The position numbers were made by a program, and so were the translations under genes. DNA of 64,000 bases from Hymenopellis radicata (Eukaryota; Basidiomycota; Agaricomycetes; Agaricales; Physalacriaceae): positions 20,125 to 84,124 of the forward strand of contig JADNRX010000244.1 of assembly GCA_015501595.1 (NCBI GenBank). The letters are read 5' to 3'. Under the pieces are notes generated by a model. That model was not told the DNA's origin and searched no databases. It worked only from the letters and a program-made list of their open reading frames with translations. The first letter of the stretch is position 1. Each line of letters begins with the position of its first letter. Shown piece by piece: positions 1 to 12,261 of the stretch.

Positions 1-1476
1 TACTCGCATGTCCCAACAGCGTTCAACGAGAATGCAACACTGTCATTTGAGGCGGGCAAGACTTATCGCCTGAGGATCATCAATACCTCTGCCTTTGCGA
101 TGTTCATGTTTTGGATAGACGGTCACGATATGCGCTTGGTGAGCATCTTGACGTCTTAAAGAAAATTTATTGAGAGTTCGTTAGATTGAAGTAGACGGCA
201 TAGATATAGAGGAATCACCCATAGATCTCATCAGCCTCAGTGTTGCTCAGCGTTATTCCGTGCTAGTCACGGCTCGCAATGACACCAGCTCGAATTGGGC
301 GGTGCATGCTAATATGGATACCAGTATGTTCGACGAAGTTCCAGAAACCCTTAATCCTAGTAAGTATCTAGATATCATGGCAACTTTGGGTTGACTGCTC
401 TTCACAGATTCAACATCCACTATCGTATATTCTTCTGATGCTAAGACTGTCGACCTCGGCTTCATCACGGAATATTCGATCGTTAATGACACAGCTCTCA
501 CCCCACTTGAAGCATTTGCGGCGCCTCCTGCGACCCGTACGATTGAACTCGTCGCAGATTTCAACGAGATGACAGATGGTACTAACCGTGGTATGTTCAA
601 CGAAATCACATACACGGCACCTCTTGTCCCCGCTTTGTTTAGCGAGCTCACTCTCGGCCCCAACGCGACTGTTGCGACAGCGTATGGTCCTAATAGCTTC
701 GTCCTGGAACACCTTGAAGTGGTTGATTTCGTGATCAAGAATGCTGACGACAACATGCACCCTTTGTACGTCCTCCTTCTTCCGCCTTTCCATGGGCGAT
801 GAAGTTAACCAACGCCATAGCCACTTCCACGGACACGTCCCCATGATTGTCAGCCGCTCTCCTGACTACGAGTCTGTCCCGTCATACCCACCACCCTCGG
901 CCTATCAACCCAATCCCATGCGACGCGACACCATCGATGTGCCCGCTGGCGGATCCGCGACACTGCGCATCATCGCTGACAACCCAGGCGCGTGGTTCAT
1001 GCACTGCCATATCGAATGGCACCTCGAGTCCGGTCTTGCCATCCAGCTCATCGAGGCCCCCCTAGTGGCGCAAGAGCGCTCTGAAGGTCGGGTGCCCAGC
1101 ATAATGGCGGAACATTGTAATGCCGTAGGGATGAAGCACAGCGGTAATGCTGCAGGTCATAATTCGGCGGAGGATTTGAGTGGGTGGCCGTTGGGCCCCA
1201 AGCCAAAGGGTGATGAATTGAGAAGAGGAAAGGGATGGAAGATGAGCGGTGGTCTTTGGCTCGCATATTGGCATTTCGGTGCGATCGCTGGGTATGCGTT
1301 TTTGTTCTTCAATAGCGCGATGTGTCTGATTGTGGCTCTGAAGATTGACTTTGGCGGCGTTGGGTACAGCCATCTGGTACTCTGTGATTGCCAAACGCCC
1401 GGAACCAGAGTTGGACGAAGAAGTGCAAGAAGAGGAGAAGAAGGTGTTGTTGCCCATCTCGGAACTGAAACTGTGA
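1..1476 (+). CDS. Fet3-type multicopper oxidase (ferroxidase), 5' end outside window
   Basis: This is the C-terminal part of a multicopper oxidase, probably the plasma-membrane ferroxidase that oxidises Fe(II) for a partner permease. Exons 1-138, 185-359, 408-765, 821-1291 and 1344-1476 join in frame. Once the third intron is removed, the copper motif HPFHFHGH appears across 755-838. The second motif, HCHIEWHLE, is near 1003-1029. The last intron (1292-1343) leads into a hydrophobic segment ending AALGTAIWYS and then a charged, acidic cytoplasmic tail ending at 1476. That membrane anchor plus tail is typical of Fet3 and not of secreted laccase. Reading through the last intron would give a false C-terminus at 1535. 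The SDR downstream is convergent. No FTR1-type permease is visible in the window. The Fe(II)-binding acidic residues could not be assigned. Confidence 0.85.
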
Positions 1477-1901
1477 AATTAGTAATCTGCACTCACGAGG
1501 ATATCAACTTGACTTATTTTAGGCTCTTGTTCTAGAGGGAGACGTGTAGATGGACGTCTCATCGTCTGTGGAGTCTGCGCCACGACTACATAAGTAGGTC
1601 TGTACAGCCGCGTCTCCCATCCGTCGTTAGTTTAATGTCGAGGACTGTGCACTGGCTTTCTTCCTCGGGCCTCTTTCGCGAAATTGTGCTTTGTCCCTGT
1701 AAACGACGCTAGATGAACATTGAAGCCCATTTCATGCTCAAGTTTATACTTGACCTTTTCAAGTTGCTATCTGCGAATCAAGGTTTCATTTTACAAGTCG
1801 TCAATCTGAGAACAATACAGTACTAATACAATCGTGTTTGTCTGAAAGAGAAGCATACATCTACCAACTGATGTCCTCCAACTAGTACGCACAGCAATTA
1901 A
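1477..1901. other. Convergent intergenic region
   Basis: This stretch holds the 3' ends of the ferroxidase (+) and the dehydrogenase (-). I see no coding signal or clear repeat in it. Confidence 0.5.
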
Positions 1902-3091
1902 TCAAAAATCAGTACTCTTCGAAACATCCGCCCACTCCTCCTGCATCCTCATCACCCTCTTCACTTCCTTCTGCGCCATCTCAAAACAATCACTCCCCAG
2001 CAGCAAAAACGACGGCATCCCGCCCGCCCTCCCCTTCGCAACCCCCTCACCCCTCACAACATCCACAATAATCTCCACGGCCTTGCGCGTATCGCCCGGC
2101 TGCTTGCCGTCCACGTCCCTAATCAGCTTCTCGAACGCCTCCGTCGGCGCCCTGTAGTCGTCAATCCTTGCTGTATACGGCACGTGGTGCGTCGTGTCGA
2201 TGAGCCCCGTGCGGAAGGTGCCAAAGTCCATGCAGATGCTACGCAGCCCGAGCGGCGCGAGCTCCTGGTCGAGCGTCTCCGAGATGCCTGTTATCGTGTT
2301 GGATGGAAAGAACTTTCGAGGCAGGGTAAGTACTCACCCCGGAGCGCGTGTTTCGCGGACGCGTAGACGCCTGTCATCGGCGCCGGGCTGCGTGTTGATT
2401 TAGTCAGTCTCGTTGAAGAGGCATTATGCAACGTACATCCAGCCGCCCACAGACCCGATCCACACGAGGGTCCCGGATTTCCTTGGTCTCATGTATGGAA
2501 GGAAAGCGCGTGCGACGTTGATTCCCCCGAACAGGTTGGTTCTGAGGGAGTAATGTCGATGAGAAAGGCCTGTCAGCACGGAAAACGACATTACATACTG
2601 GTAGATATTAAGCGTTTCCTGCGCACTGAAAACCAATCATCAATATGAACTGACAGTGACACCTGCCGACAAAAACATACGTATTATCTTCGATAGCGCC
2701 CACCAACAAACGCCCTACAGACGCGTCATTAGAACACTGACACTCAACAGAAAAGAATACCTTAACTCGCCCGCATTATTGACTAGAACATCGATCCTCC
2801 CGTGGATGGCGATCGCCTTCTTCGCCGCCTCGCCAATCTCATCCACAGACGAGGTTACATCCAGCTCGAGCACGTCCGCACCCGCGGATTTCAGATCCTC
2901 CAGCTGAGATATCGAGCGCGCCCGGGCAGTCGCAATAACCTTGTCGCCCCGCTTCAGAGCAGCAATGACGAGCTCTCTCCCGATCCCGCTTCTACAGTCC
3001 TACGTCATGAGGAGAACTCGGGAGTGCAGATCGAGAATGCGTACGAAGTCCCCGTAATAAGCCAAACAAGCTGTGAGGAAGGAGAAGACAT
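1902..3091 (-). CDS. Short-chain dehydrogenase/reductase (SDR)
   Basis: A classical NAD(P)-dependent oxidoreductase of 289 residues. Exons on the minus strand are 3045-3091, 2771-2991, 2681-2714, 2599-2625, 2437-2541, 2338-2387 and 1902-2287, totalling 870 nt. The N-terminal glycine motif TGTSSGIG spans the first intron. NNAG is followed by VGAIED, then a serine in WIGSVGGW, and the catalytic YASAK (Tyr-x-x-x-Lys) near residue 152. The start ATG at 3091 gives a start close to the Rossmann strand, as usual for the family. The second intron (2715-2770) uses a GC donor (gcgagt), which is the only way to join NNAG to the downstream frame. The substrate cannot be told from sequence. It lies head-to-tail with the HMG-CoA synthase. 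Confidence 0.9.
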
Positions 3092-3226
3092 GATGGGTCT
3101 ATGAAGGGTGCCCATCATGAAATCTTATACTTATCGCTGGTACGCAAAATGTAATCCTCCATTTGGATCGTAAGAACCGGGAACCCGACCAAGCATGCAG
3201 CCCGCAACGGAGGATGATTCAGGGAA

Positions 3227-3260
3227 GCGACGCGTCATGGCGGCTGGAAGGCGACGCGTC
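3227..3260. promoter_or_regulatory. Two GCGACGCGTC motifs upstream of the SDR
   Basis: The decamer GCGACGCGTC occurs at 3227-3236 and again at 3251-3260, about 140-170 bp upstream of the SDR start. Its ACGCGT core matches the fungal MCB (MluI cell-cycle) box. A regulatory role is inference only. The rest of 3092-3647 shows no gene. Confidence 0.3.
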
Positions 3261-3647
3261 GTTTCGGCTGACAAGTGAGAACTGCATAAGCATGCCTTCA
3301 CCACTGGTGATATTCCCACACAGTGATATTGGGGCGCCGTCAACAAACAAAACTAATCTCGGTCAGTCGTCCGCGTTAACACACCAAGGTATGTTTCTAG
3401 ACTAGCCTGTGAAAGGGATTCTGATTTTCTCCTAGTAGCGCGACGAATGGAGCTTCCACAAGGAATCATGAATGATGGAAGTTATTGGAATGAGAGTCCT
3501 TTAGTTGTAAGTGATAGAAATAAGTGAAGCTATATAAGCATCTTTAAGCGCCAAGCACTAAGCTTCACTTGAGACCCCAACGCCAATTGTCAGCGGGCCC
3601 ACGCATCAACTGCTGTCTCGATTTAATGTCCAAGTACATCCACGAAA

Positions 3648-5240
3648 TCATACAACTGGAGCCCGCAAATACTTCGTCCTATACATGGAATCCACACTAT
3701 CGAGGTAGTACGCACCCGGCCAAATATTCTCCACCAAACCCTCAGGCGTATACGAAACCCTACTATGGTTCTTTTCCCTTAGCTATCAAGTAATCAGTCA
3801 TCTACAGCCAGCCAAAAAAAACACAAAAACACACCGCAAGCGCATCAACAAAATCCTGACAAGGCACAACCTTCATCGTGGCTAACCGATCAAGGAGATC
3901 CAGCTTCGCCCGGATTTCAGAGGTATCGCCCTTGACACGCGCAGTCCAGAACGACGAGGCGCTTCCGCCTCCAAACGCAAAGAAGCTGACGCGCTTGTTC
4001 AGCAGAGTCGCGGGCTCCACGGTAGACAGCAACGATGCAAGGCACCCGTACAGGGACCCAGTGTACATATTGCCGAGGCGGCGCGAGCACGCCATGGCGG
4101 GGTCTACCTTCTCCTCGAAGCAGCCCTTCACAGCGTTGATGAAGGTCTTCTCGACGTCCTTGTCTACCAGCGAGGCGGCCTGGGAGAGGGAGAGGATAGA
4201 TTCGCGGTTGGCAATGTTAGCGTATTGAGGCGCGGAGGGGTCGGACAAGAAGTCGTTGTAAGCCATGCGCGCATGTCCCTTGACAGCTAGCTTGCCGTAG
4301 GGACTGTGGAACAGGGCGTAGTCTACGCTGTCAAGCGAGAAGGAGTACTGCTGGCCAGTCTTCGGCTCAGAGGTCCTGTCAGTTCGCTGCCTGAACGCGG
4401 TGTACGCATGGTCGAGGGCAGAAAGGTAGGTGACGATAGAGAGTACGCCATCAACCTTGGGGTATTCCGAAGACAGATCAGGCTTATAAAAGTCGTACGT
4501 GTTGGCCATGTAGGTTCCGTGTATGGCTGTACGTGAACGTGTGAGGCGTGTTACATATTGAACATGCAGTGGAGCTTACGTTCAAACACGACAGGGGCGT
4601 TGGGGCCAATGAGGAGCGCGACGGCACCAGCACCACCAGCTGGACGCGCCGCGCCCTCAGCGTAGACGGCAATGTCACCAGCAACAACGATGGCGTTACG
4701 GCCGTCCCAAGAGCTGGACTAGACCCAGTTGATGGCGTTGAAGAGGGCGGCTGTGGAACCCTAACAGGCGTGCTTGGAGTCGATACCCTCGATGTCAAAG
4801 TTTCCAGACTCTGCGAAGAGGTCCATGAGATGCGTCTTGACGGACTTGGACTTGTCAATCATCGTTTCCGTCCCGACATCAATTCGACCGATTGATTTGG
4901 GGTCGATGTTGTATTTATCGAGAAGACCAGAGACGGCTGCAAATGACTGTGAGCGTGCTGCTATCGATGGTAACGCAGGCGCATACCGTTCAGCGCGAAC
5001 GAGTTGATGTCCTCCTGGTCGTCCGGCCAGGCCATGTATTCCTGGCCAAGACCGATGGTGTATTTTCCCTTGGAGACGCCGTCAAACTCTTCCAGGGCAG
5101 ATTGCGAAATGCACTAGACCAAGATCAGTCAAGAGGATGCGAAAACAGCAAGGCCAGGCGCACTCGGAGGGGGAAGTAGGCCTCCACGGCAAGGACACCG
5201 ACATCCTTGGGCGGGTGGTCGAGGCATCACAGGCAGACAT
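3648..5240 (-). pseudogene. HMG-CoA synthase with two in-frame stops and one frameshift
   Basis: Hydroxymethylglutaryl-CoA synthase condenses acetyl-CoA with acetoacetyl-CoA early in the mevalonate pathway. Exons on the minus strand are 5164-5240, 4987-5113, 4580-4936, 3835-4526 and 3648-3782. They total 1388 nt, one short of 463 codons, which matches the family length of about 460. Visible motifs include [45 protein letters not shown] and the C-terminal PGAYYLDSVDSMYRTKYLR. TAG replaces the residue right after the catalytic cysteine (codon about 127, plus 4761-4763). A second TAG follows at codon about 141 (4719-4721). One base is missing from a C run near 5210, between RP and KDVG. All splice sites and the rest of the frame are intact, so the damage is recent or is sequence error. 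The genome must have another working copy if this one is dead. Confidence 0.85.
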
Positions 5241-7342
5241 GGCGATGATGGCAGTGAGTGGGGATGGAGGCTACAGAACAAGACGCGGGGTTCTTATAGC
5301 AAAACAGAAAATAAGAATGGTGCCAGAATTCGATAAATGGGTAGTTCTAAATATTGTCATGGTCTGATTCGTCCCGTCGCCGTATGGGACACTCAGATTA
5401 GAATCAATCGCGCCAACGAGAGGAAAAAATGCTCCTGTAGCATACAGTCCGGCAGCGTGCGGCGAATACATCAAAGGCGATGAGGAGTCTTTGACGCGTC
5501 GTGCCGCGACGCATATTAGTGGAGGATACAGAGACGCTGTCGCCGATGATAGAGGAAGGGCGACGGTGCTGGATCCGAGGGAAAGGGGGAGCGAGGGTAT
5601 AGTCAAACCACTGGCAAAGTCTGTGCACTCTGAGAGATACGAGGAGGCAGCGAGTACGCTGCGAGATGGGTCCGTACCGGTTACTTGCTCTATATCTACT
5701 CCGTCCTGACGACCGAGACAGGCGGGGATCGGCCTGAGGTAGGAAACGGCCCAATATACACCTATGGAGCGAGATGATGTACTGGGATGACATTGGCGCA
5801 GACGCTCACGAATGCAAGTCACCTGGAAACAGAGGGCTCAGCAAATCGATTGCAACGCACGAAAGGAACGCACCGGTACATAAGCCTTGCTCCAATCATG
5901 AAATTACCGAACAATCCAGACAAGGAAATGCACGTCACAGTAAGACGAAGGACAATTTTACTTAATTCATGAGGAGGGCAGAAACGGAGGGCCATGATGA
6001 TCGATGATCATTGATGGCAGGCTCGATCAGGCACAGAAAACATCTACCATCTACAATCGCATCGACGACTTCGCCCACCCAAATTTCCGCGCCTTGGTGA
6101 CTGGACTACGTCCGACATGCTTTGGTCTCATAACAGACGAATGACGGCGACGAACTACGTGCGCAAGCGCTATCCCTTCCTACTTATCAGCAATTTTATC
6201 TTCGCGGCTTCCCACGCCGAGAGCCTTATCGTCACTCCTTACCAAATTCCTCAATACGGACCGCCACATCCAAGTCACGCTGAAATGGCAGGATAAACGT
6301 GGATTCAAAGCAAGGTAGAATAATGCAAACCTGAAACGAGATCCGTGCATCACTATAAATCCTTGTCCTTGTCTAGGATTTATGCTGGCTCATGCGACGG
6401 GTTTGTTGTGGTTCGTCCTTGTCTTTCTGGTGGACTAACTATCGTTCTTCTGTTCTGTCCTCGTCGTCGTGGACTTTGCTCACCAAGTATCGATGCTCTT
6501 TATTTCGCAGTTATGTGACGTACATCATGTGCCGTGACAAGCCTCAACGAAGGAGAACCTTGAAACGTTTCTCAGTTTTCTCCTTGACGGTTTAAGGGTG
6601 CTACATGGCGCCTCACTGAACACGAGTTGCCGCAGCGCGCAGCGCAGTGATTCTGAAGCGGGTGAGTCTTAAGTACCTTGTCTTCCGTATGACCGCAAGT
6701 GAGGTTAGCTGCTCCAAAGGCCAAGACTTTGAACTCGCTCCGGCTTAAGTCAACTTTCAGGAAGCACTCCACGATCAACATGCCGAGTGCCACACGTTGT
6801 TCATGGGGTGCATATTCGAGTCATTAGAAGCAGCGACTTGGTGCTAGAAGTTGTCAGTCGGAGAGACGGAGACAGCGTTCCGGAATTATTCACCGGATAG
6901 GACAATAAAACACGTTCTTCTCGAGTTTACCTCGCAATCGAGGGCTTCCAAGGATATTATCTCGGGAAGGGGGTCGAGGCCAGACGCGATCGCGAGATCG
7001 TAGAAGGTCAACAAGGTAAGGGGTGTTCCGCCCTTCGATCTCAGGCATGGGCGGATTCCAGTGGCAGATTGTCCTCTTCAGTAAAGTGTTGAGTGCGTGA
7101 GACCTAGCCGCACTCCAGGCGATGCTATCCAAGGGAACCAAGACGTGCGGTATAATCGCTGTTGGAACAAAGTCACGGTGCTTTGCTAGCTTGAGTGAAG
7201 AGATGACGAGGCCGGGAGCAATAGTCCGATCCTGTCCCGATCACAAAGGCCCTCTTTTGGGTCTCCTTTAAACTCCCATGACCCATCATGCAATTGTTCC
7301 CTTGCTTCTTTGCTATCTGTGTACACGACACCAACGACGGCC
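5241..7342. other. No confident gene
   Basis: This stretch lies upstream of the HMG-CoA synthase. Open frames are short and overlap on both strands without recognisable motifs. On the minus strand a 40-codon open segment around 6900-7030 reads LTFYDLAIASGLDPL and could be a relic exon, but nothing around it confirms a gene. Confidence 0.4.
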
Positions 7343-8002
7343 ATGTCCAAAATTCGCTTTGCGCCTCTCCCAGACCGCAAGACTGCTGCCGCCGGCTGCG
7401 ACGCTCCTGATCCACTCCTTTTGAGCCCAGAGACGGAACGAAAACCAAGCACTCGCTCGTCGAGGAGGGCGTCGTCCCCCATTGGTACCCTATTCCCGTC
7501 TTTTAGTCCAGACGCCCCATCTTCAATGAAGACACAGTTTCTTCAAGTCTTCCGTTCGCCGGGGAAGGAGGTCAGTGGTTGTTGAGTCAAAGCGCTTGCA
7601 CAGCAGTACTCAGGACCTTTTCAGGAAACTCGAGGGCGCACCAGCTCCCTTGATTCTAGTCCTACAACTGAACCTAAACCCCCTAAAGCACCCAAACGAC
7701 GTGCGCCTTCACCTCCGCCGGAGGGATTACTGGCCTCAGTCCACTCGTCACGGACACCCAACCACCGCCTGCTCAACGGGCGCGTATACGGAAAGAGAAA
7801 TTCTGTCACCGACGCTGAGCCTACATTTGTAGAGTGGGGGTATGGCGGCATGGGCAGCGTCAAGAGCCAGCGCGAAGTCGGTGGGAGAATGTGGCGCAGA
7901 GTGGCGAGTGAATCCGGTATGGGTGGGGACGCTGAGGACGAGGACGACGGCAGCGGCATGAGCTGGTCAGACGACGGAAAGAGGCGCGCCAGCGACGTCT
8001 GA
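7343..8002 (+). CDS. Conserved-looking hypothetical protein, Ser/Pro-rich
   Basis: Two exons (7343-7570 and 7625-8002) encode 201 residues. The intron is 54 nt with acceptor ttttcag, and the joined frame is open from ATG to TGA. The N-terminus begins MSKIRFAPLPD. The middle is rich in Ser and Pro with several basic patches (KPPKAPKRRAPSPPEG). The C-terminal part contains FVEWGYGGMGSVKSQ, then an acidic run (DAEDEDDGS) and a basic end. No signal peptide or membrane segment is seen. I do not recognise a functional domain. The conserved-looking WGYGGMGS block suggests a real fungal family of unknown role. Confidence 0.7.
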
Positions 8003-9035
8003 GCGAAATAATGACGCCTCCCACGGACAACTTTCCAGAAGACAAGGCATGAACTCGACGTATAATTCAGTGTAATTATAGCATTATCAACGACTTGCAG
8101 TACATTGGGAAATGTATACCACGGCCCTTGGACCCCGCCTGTTTTCCATCTTCTGGAGTTCTTGATGGCCTACACGGGCCAGTCATGAATGAATGTCCTC
8201 CTCATCATGTGCATAATTCAACGCGTTAGTGGCGCAAACGGCATGGACCAATTGTGGCGCATGATATCCGTTTGTCACCGCGACAGTTAAGAAAGTAGGC
8301 TGTAGAACATATAATTGAGTAGAAGTAGCCTACCACCTTTTCATAAGCGATTCATACTGAAGTTATAATGTTTGAGACTTGCTTCCGGGTATTCGTAAGT
8401 AAGCAGCTCAGGCGGACACACGAAACGCGATAGAGGCGTCGAATCTATCTTTCGAAGGTCCGGCCAATAAACGGACATGAAGAATACTAATATTGGAATA
8501 CAGCCGCAGGTCTCGGGTCCAGAAGTTGATCGCTCGTTCTCGCTCTGCATAAACAGACGAGTGAATTGGAAAGAAGAGCATAGCTACAGTTTTGAAAAGG
8601 GCTGAAAGAACAGAAGTTTGAGAGAACATTCCCAAGTGGGCCTATTCAAGAAGAGTCTCACAGCTCCAGAAGGCAGAGTATGAAGTCGCTGTAGCCATGT
8701 TGAGGGGAACCTTGAGCAAGTTTAAGGAATGGTCTGGTAATGGTTGAAAAGAAACGTGGACCGGCTGATCGGACCGAATTCCCGCATCTCTTCCTTGTAC
8801 CGCCACAATACCTCCGTAGCGATGCAACGTTGAGAGCTATTTCTCCAGACTACACGTCAGTATCTATCCATACCAGATCCTTATCCTCCTCGTTGCAAAT
8901 ACCCTCTTTGGCTTGAAGCGCGACACTAGCATGCGATGAACTTTGGCGAGTGTTATTTGTTCCTGGGACAGTGGGACTCAGGCTGGCCGGGTTTCTCGTT
9001 CATTATTCGCACATGATTAACTTATTGCGACCAGG
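8003..9035. other. No confident gene
   Basis: Minus-strand open frames around 8341-8827 have no motifs and no consistent splice pattern. I see nothing else in this stretch. Confidence 0.4.
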
Positions 9036-10112
9036 GCGCATAGGACATCTGTCCCAGCATGTCAATTGGTGCGTCGACTCGAAAGACATTGAATGTACTT
9101 GCTGCTGATGGCCGAAGAGGTTTTCCGTACTGATTGCCTTCCTTCCGGACGAGCCGAGCTACATCGCGTTATTGAATCAACAGCACTTCCTTTTGCATTC
9201 AACCGGGGCGACTGGCAATCATATCTTAATTGGACAAAGTTGTTCGTTCCGCCTTCATCTCTGATGTATGAATCATGAAACTGATATTGATATATAGACA
9301 CGTACGTGTTCTAAGTATAGCGCGCTTTAACTTGTTATTGTTCAACAACCTCGCCCACCTTCTCAACAACTTTTCCAGCCTATCCAGGTCGGCGATATAC
9401 AGCTCCGCCACCGCATCGTACTTCCTGGTCCTACTCGACTCAAGTCGGGCGATAAAGGAGTATTACTCTCAACGAGCAAGCCAATACGGGATGCTTCTCA
9501 TCTCTGAAGCGACGCTCGTCGCCGCCTCAGGCGCGCAGCAGACATCAAAAGTCTACTTGAGGAGGACCCGTCCGACCCGCTACCGTATGTTTCTGCGTCA
9601 GGTGTGCGATTGACGGGTTAAGAGGAGGCTCCTCGACCTTTGAGTATTCCCGAGATCGAGGAATACGTAGCGCTGCATGCTCAGGCCGCAATCAACGCCA
9701 CACAGCAAGCTGGCTTTGACGGTAAGCTGCCCCAGCATTACATCTTATCCAGCTGACACTGTCCTTAGGTGTTGAAATTCATTTTTCCAAGATAAACCAA
9801 ACAGGCGGACCGACAAGTATGGCGGGAGCCCAGAGAACCGGTGCAGGTTTGCACTCGAAATCGTCGAAGCCGTAGTCAAGGCGGTCGGCGCTACCAAGAC
9901 GGGCATCCGCCTCTGTCCTTGGAATGGATTTCTCGGTCAGAACTTCTCTTTTCCTGTTCTTGACCTCATCTTTCTTTCAGAGATGCGCATGGACGCCCCT
10001 AAGGCGACTTACACCCACCTCGTCACTCAGATCAAAGAGCGCTTCCCCAACCTTGCCGACATCCACGTCGTCGAGCCCCGCATAAGCGGCGTGTTCACCC
10101 GCGAGACGTTCC
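9036..10112 (+). pseudogene. Decayed inverted copy of the Old Yellow Enzyme gene
   Basis: This stretch matches the intact gene at 39894-41236 in opposite orientation, together with about 300 bp of its upstream flank. Recognisable pieces are [62 protein letters not shown] and EMRMDAPKATYTHL. It lacks the segment after LPGLTRLKSG and most of exon 2. It also lacks the block around [11 protein letters not shown], near the flavin/substrate site. Similarity stops abruptly near 10112, inside the codons after GVFTRETF. Several frames are broken, so no functional product is expected. Confidence 0.85.
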
Positions 10113-10524
10113 GTCGCGTATCGATAAAACAAGCGAGAGGAAGCGACAGAGACTGAAGAGCGTCGAGGCAAGAGCAATCATGTGTCGTGCAGACATCATT
10201 TGTGCGGTCCGGGCAGGTGCAGTTCAGGTCAATCGTTCAGTACACAGATTGATCATGAGCGAGGATTACCAAGAGAGGTTAATCCCTTGAGTCACATCCG
10301 TACTTCCGACTGACTTCCGAAAAGAGAATATCCGTCTTCCACGTGGGTTGCCAATTGAAACGTTGAATGTTGACCAAACGTTGACCTCCAACAAGTATCA
10401 TGATGCTACTCTAGCCTTTTCAAAAATAGCTGAAGGCTAACAATGGCAGAGACGCAGTTGTTACCACGTTCTAGCGTCATCACAATACTGATGGTTATCG
10501 GTTTCCTTTTTGACGGAAACGACC

Positions 10525-12261
10525 ATGTGTGGCCGTGATACTTTCTGTTCAGTACGTATCCTCTTCTCTCCTCTTTCCTTGGGCTAAAGAATGAGCAGTT
10601 TACTGGGGGTTGTTATTACTATTGCGAAGAGGTCATCCCGGATTGTTTCAAAGACTTAGATGCGCGTGGCTTTCTCCCTCAGAACGACCCGCTCATGCCA
10701 TCGGATAGGATTCTGGAGCGACTGAAATACACGGCAGACGACGTTGATGTGAGAAAACGAGAGCGACGCGTCGATGAACAGGTGAGTTGGGAACTTGGCG
10801 GGACTGGACAGGTGCGGAATACCCGCAAATTCGAAACTGACTACTTACAGGACTCTTATACTCTACAGGTATGTACTATGAATAGCATCGGAGGCTTGAC
10901 TAATCTACGGCGGGAATGGTGGCGAGTCGGTGGTGATGGCACCGGTGGAGTGCGCCGGGATCGGGAGTACCGGTATTGAGTGCAGCGATGCACTTGATAT
11001 TCCAACAGTTGAAGGGTCTCAAGATCTCGTGTTACTCGTTCCCAAGAAAGAGGATGGCGAACTAGACATTAAGGATTACGATGGGCCCAGTGCGTGAATT
11101 CTCCTTCTCTTTCTACTTGATCCGCTTAAATATGATGGACAGAACCGACTGTGTTTTCGGACTCTACCGTGGCGGCAGTCGTCAACTTCACTATCGGCTA
11201 CTGTCCCGACGTCGGCGAGTTCAAGATTGTCTTCCCTGACGATCCCGACGCCGAAGACTTGCACGTCTCGATGTTCAACGGATACAACAAGTTCTACATC
11301 TTCTTATACGCGTATCGCATCCTCATCGGGCGCTTTCCGGAGCTAGACCCCTACATGATATACGCAATGCTCGCCAGCCCTCGGGGTTGGTGCACAGATG
11401 AAGAATATTCTAACATCGCGGACCGGTATGCGTGCTGGTTGCTAGTCGCGGACGTTGACGAGAACGACATAGAAATGCCTGAAGACGACGGCTATGACAA
11501 CCTTGGAAATTTGGAATACTTCTGGTTCAAGTTGTTATCTGCCGAGGACATGAGTGAGGACGAGATCGTCCGCGAGGCGTGGTTCGGAAAGGGAAGACTA
11601 TATCATTTTGCGCGTGCAGACCTGTAAGCCTAGCTCCTGGCTCTTAATTTCTTTGCTGACCCACGCACCGACAGTTTTCCCAAGTCAGAACCCCTCGCAT
11701 CGTTTCCAGCTGGACAGTCCGACACCTTGTTCTCCAAATTGCCGTTCGACGTCCTCGATTATCTCTGCGTCACGTACCTCAGCGTTAGGGAGGCCTCCTC
11801 TCTCCTTTGCCTTAACCGTTCCCTGCGCGCCGCTCTTATTCCCTTCGTTAACACTTTCGCCCACAAGGCTATTGCTCGACATCATCCATATTGGCTGCCC
11901 ATCGTCGCGCCATGTCTCAGAGGAGACGAAGAACAGCTCCGTTGGGAGCGGATGTGGGCGGGACTCGGCGGTGAAGTCCCGTGGGCGCCGTACGCGAGAG
12001 AATGCGCAAAGAGCCCGGGAATGAGAAATCGGCAGCGAAGTTGGGGGATGGCGGAGAGATTTAGGAACCGAGTGAAGGAGAAAGGGTGGTTAGACGGGAG
12101 GACATCGATTTGGTAAGTCGTCTGGTGTACGTAGGCGCCGCTTTTCGGGAGCAATTAACATTGAGCTATCTCCAAGGTTGTTCGGTGCCACGATGTTGAA
12201 CGCGCAGATGCTCAAGGCTCGGGGAACGAGGGCCTCAGAGCATCTGCCAGGCCAAGCCTAA
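10525..12261 (+). CDS. F-box domain protein
   Basis: Seven exons (10525-10551, 10599-10781, 10851-10868, 10927-11089, 11143-11623, 11675-12112, 12177-12261) sum to 1395 nt, or 464 residues. All phases agree, including an 18-nt micro-exon. The N-terminus is Cys-rich (MCGRDTFCSFTGGCYYYCEE), as in a large basidiomycete F-box family. An F-box of the form LPFDVLDYLCVTYLSVREASSLLCLNR lies about two thirds along. It would be the substrate adaptor of an SCF ubiquitin ligase. The final exon after 12112 is inferred, because the frame otherwise stops directly at TAA. It sits between the dead OYE copy and the P450. Confidence 0.8.

Noticed and set aside
741..1535. Long open frame as the ferroxidase C-terminus
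   Set aside because: It reads through two introns. Splicing at 766-820 and 1292-1343 restores the copper motif and the membrane tail, ending at 1476.
4719..4763. TAG codons explained by an intron or codon reassignment
   Set aside because: Only 14 codons separate them and the flanking protein is fully conserved, leaving no room for an intron. Many other genes here stop at TAG normally.
4484..4858. 124-codon minus-strand frame
   Set aside because: It is the wrong frame of HMG-CoA synthase exon 3.
5271..5822. 183-codon minus-strand frame upstream of HMG-CoA synthase
   Set aside because: Low-complexity composition, overlaps other frames, no motif or splice support.
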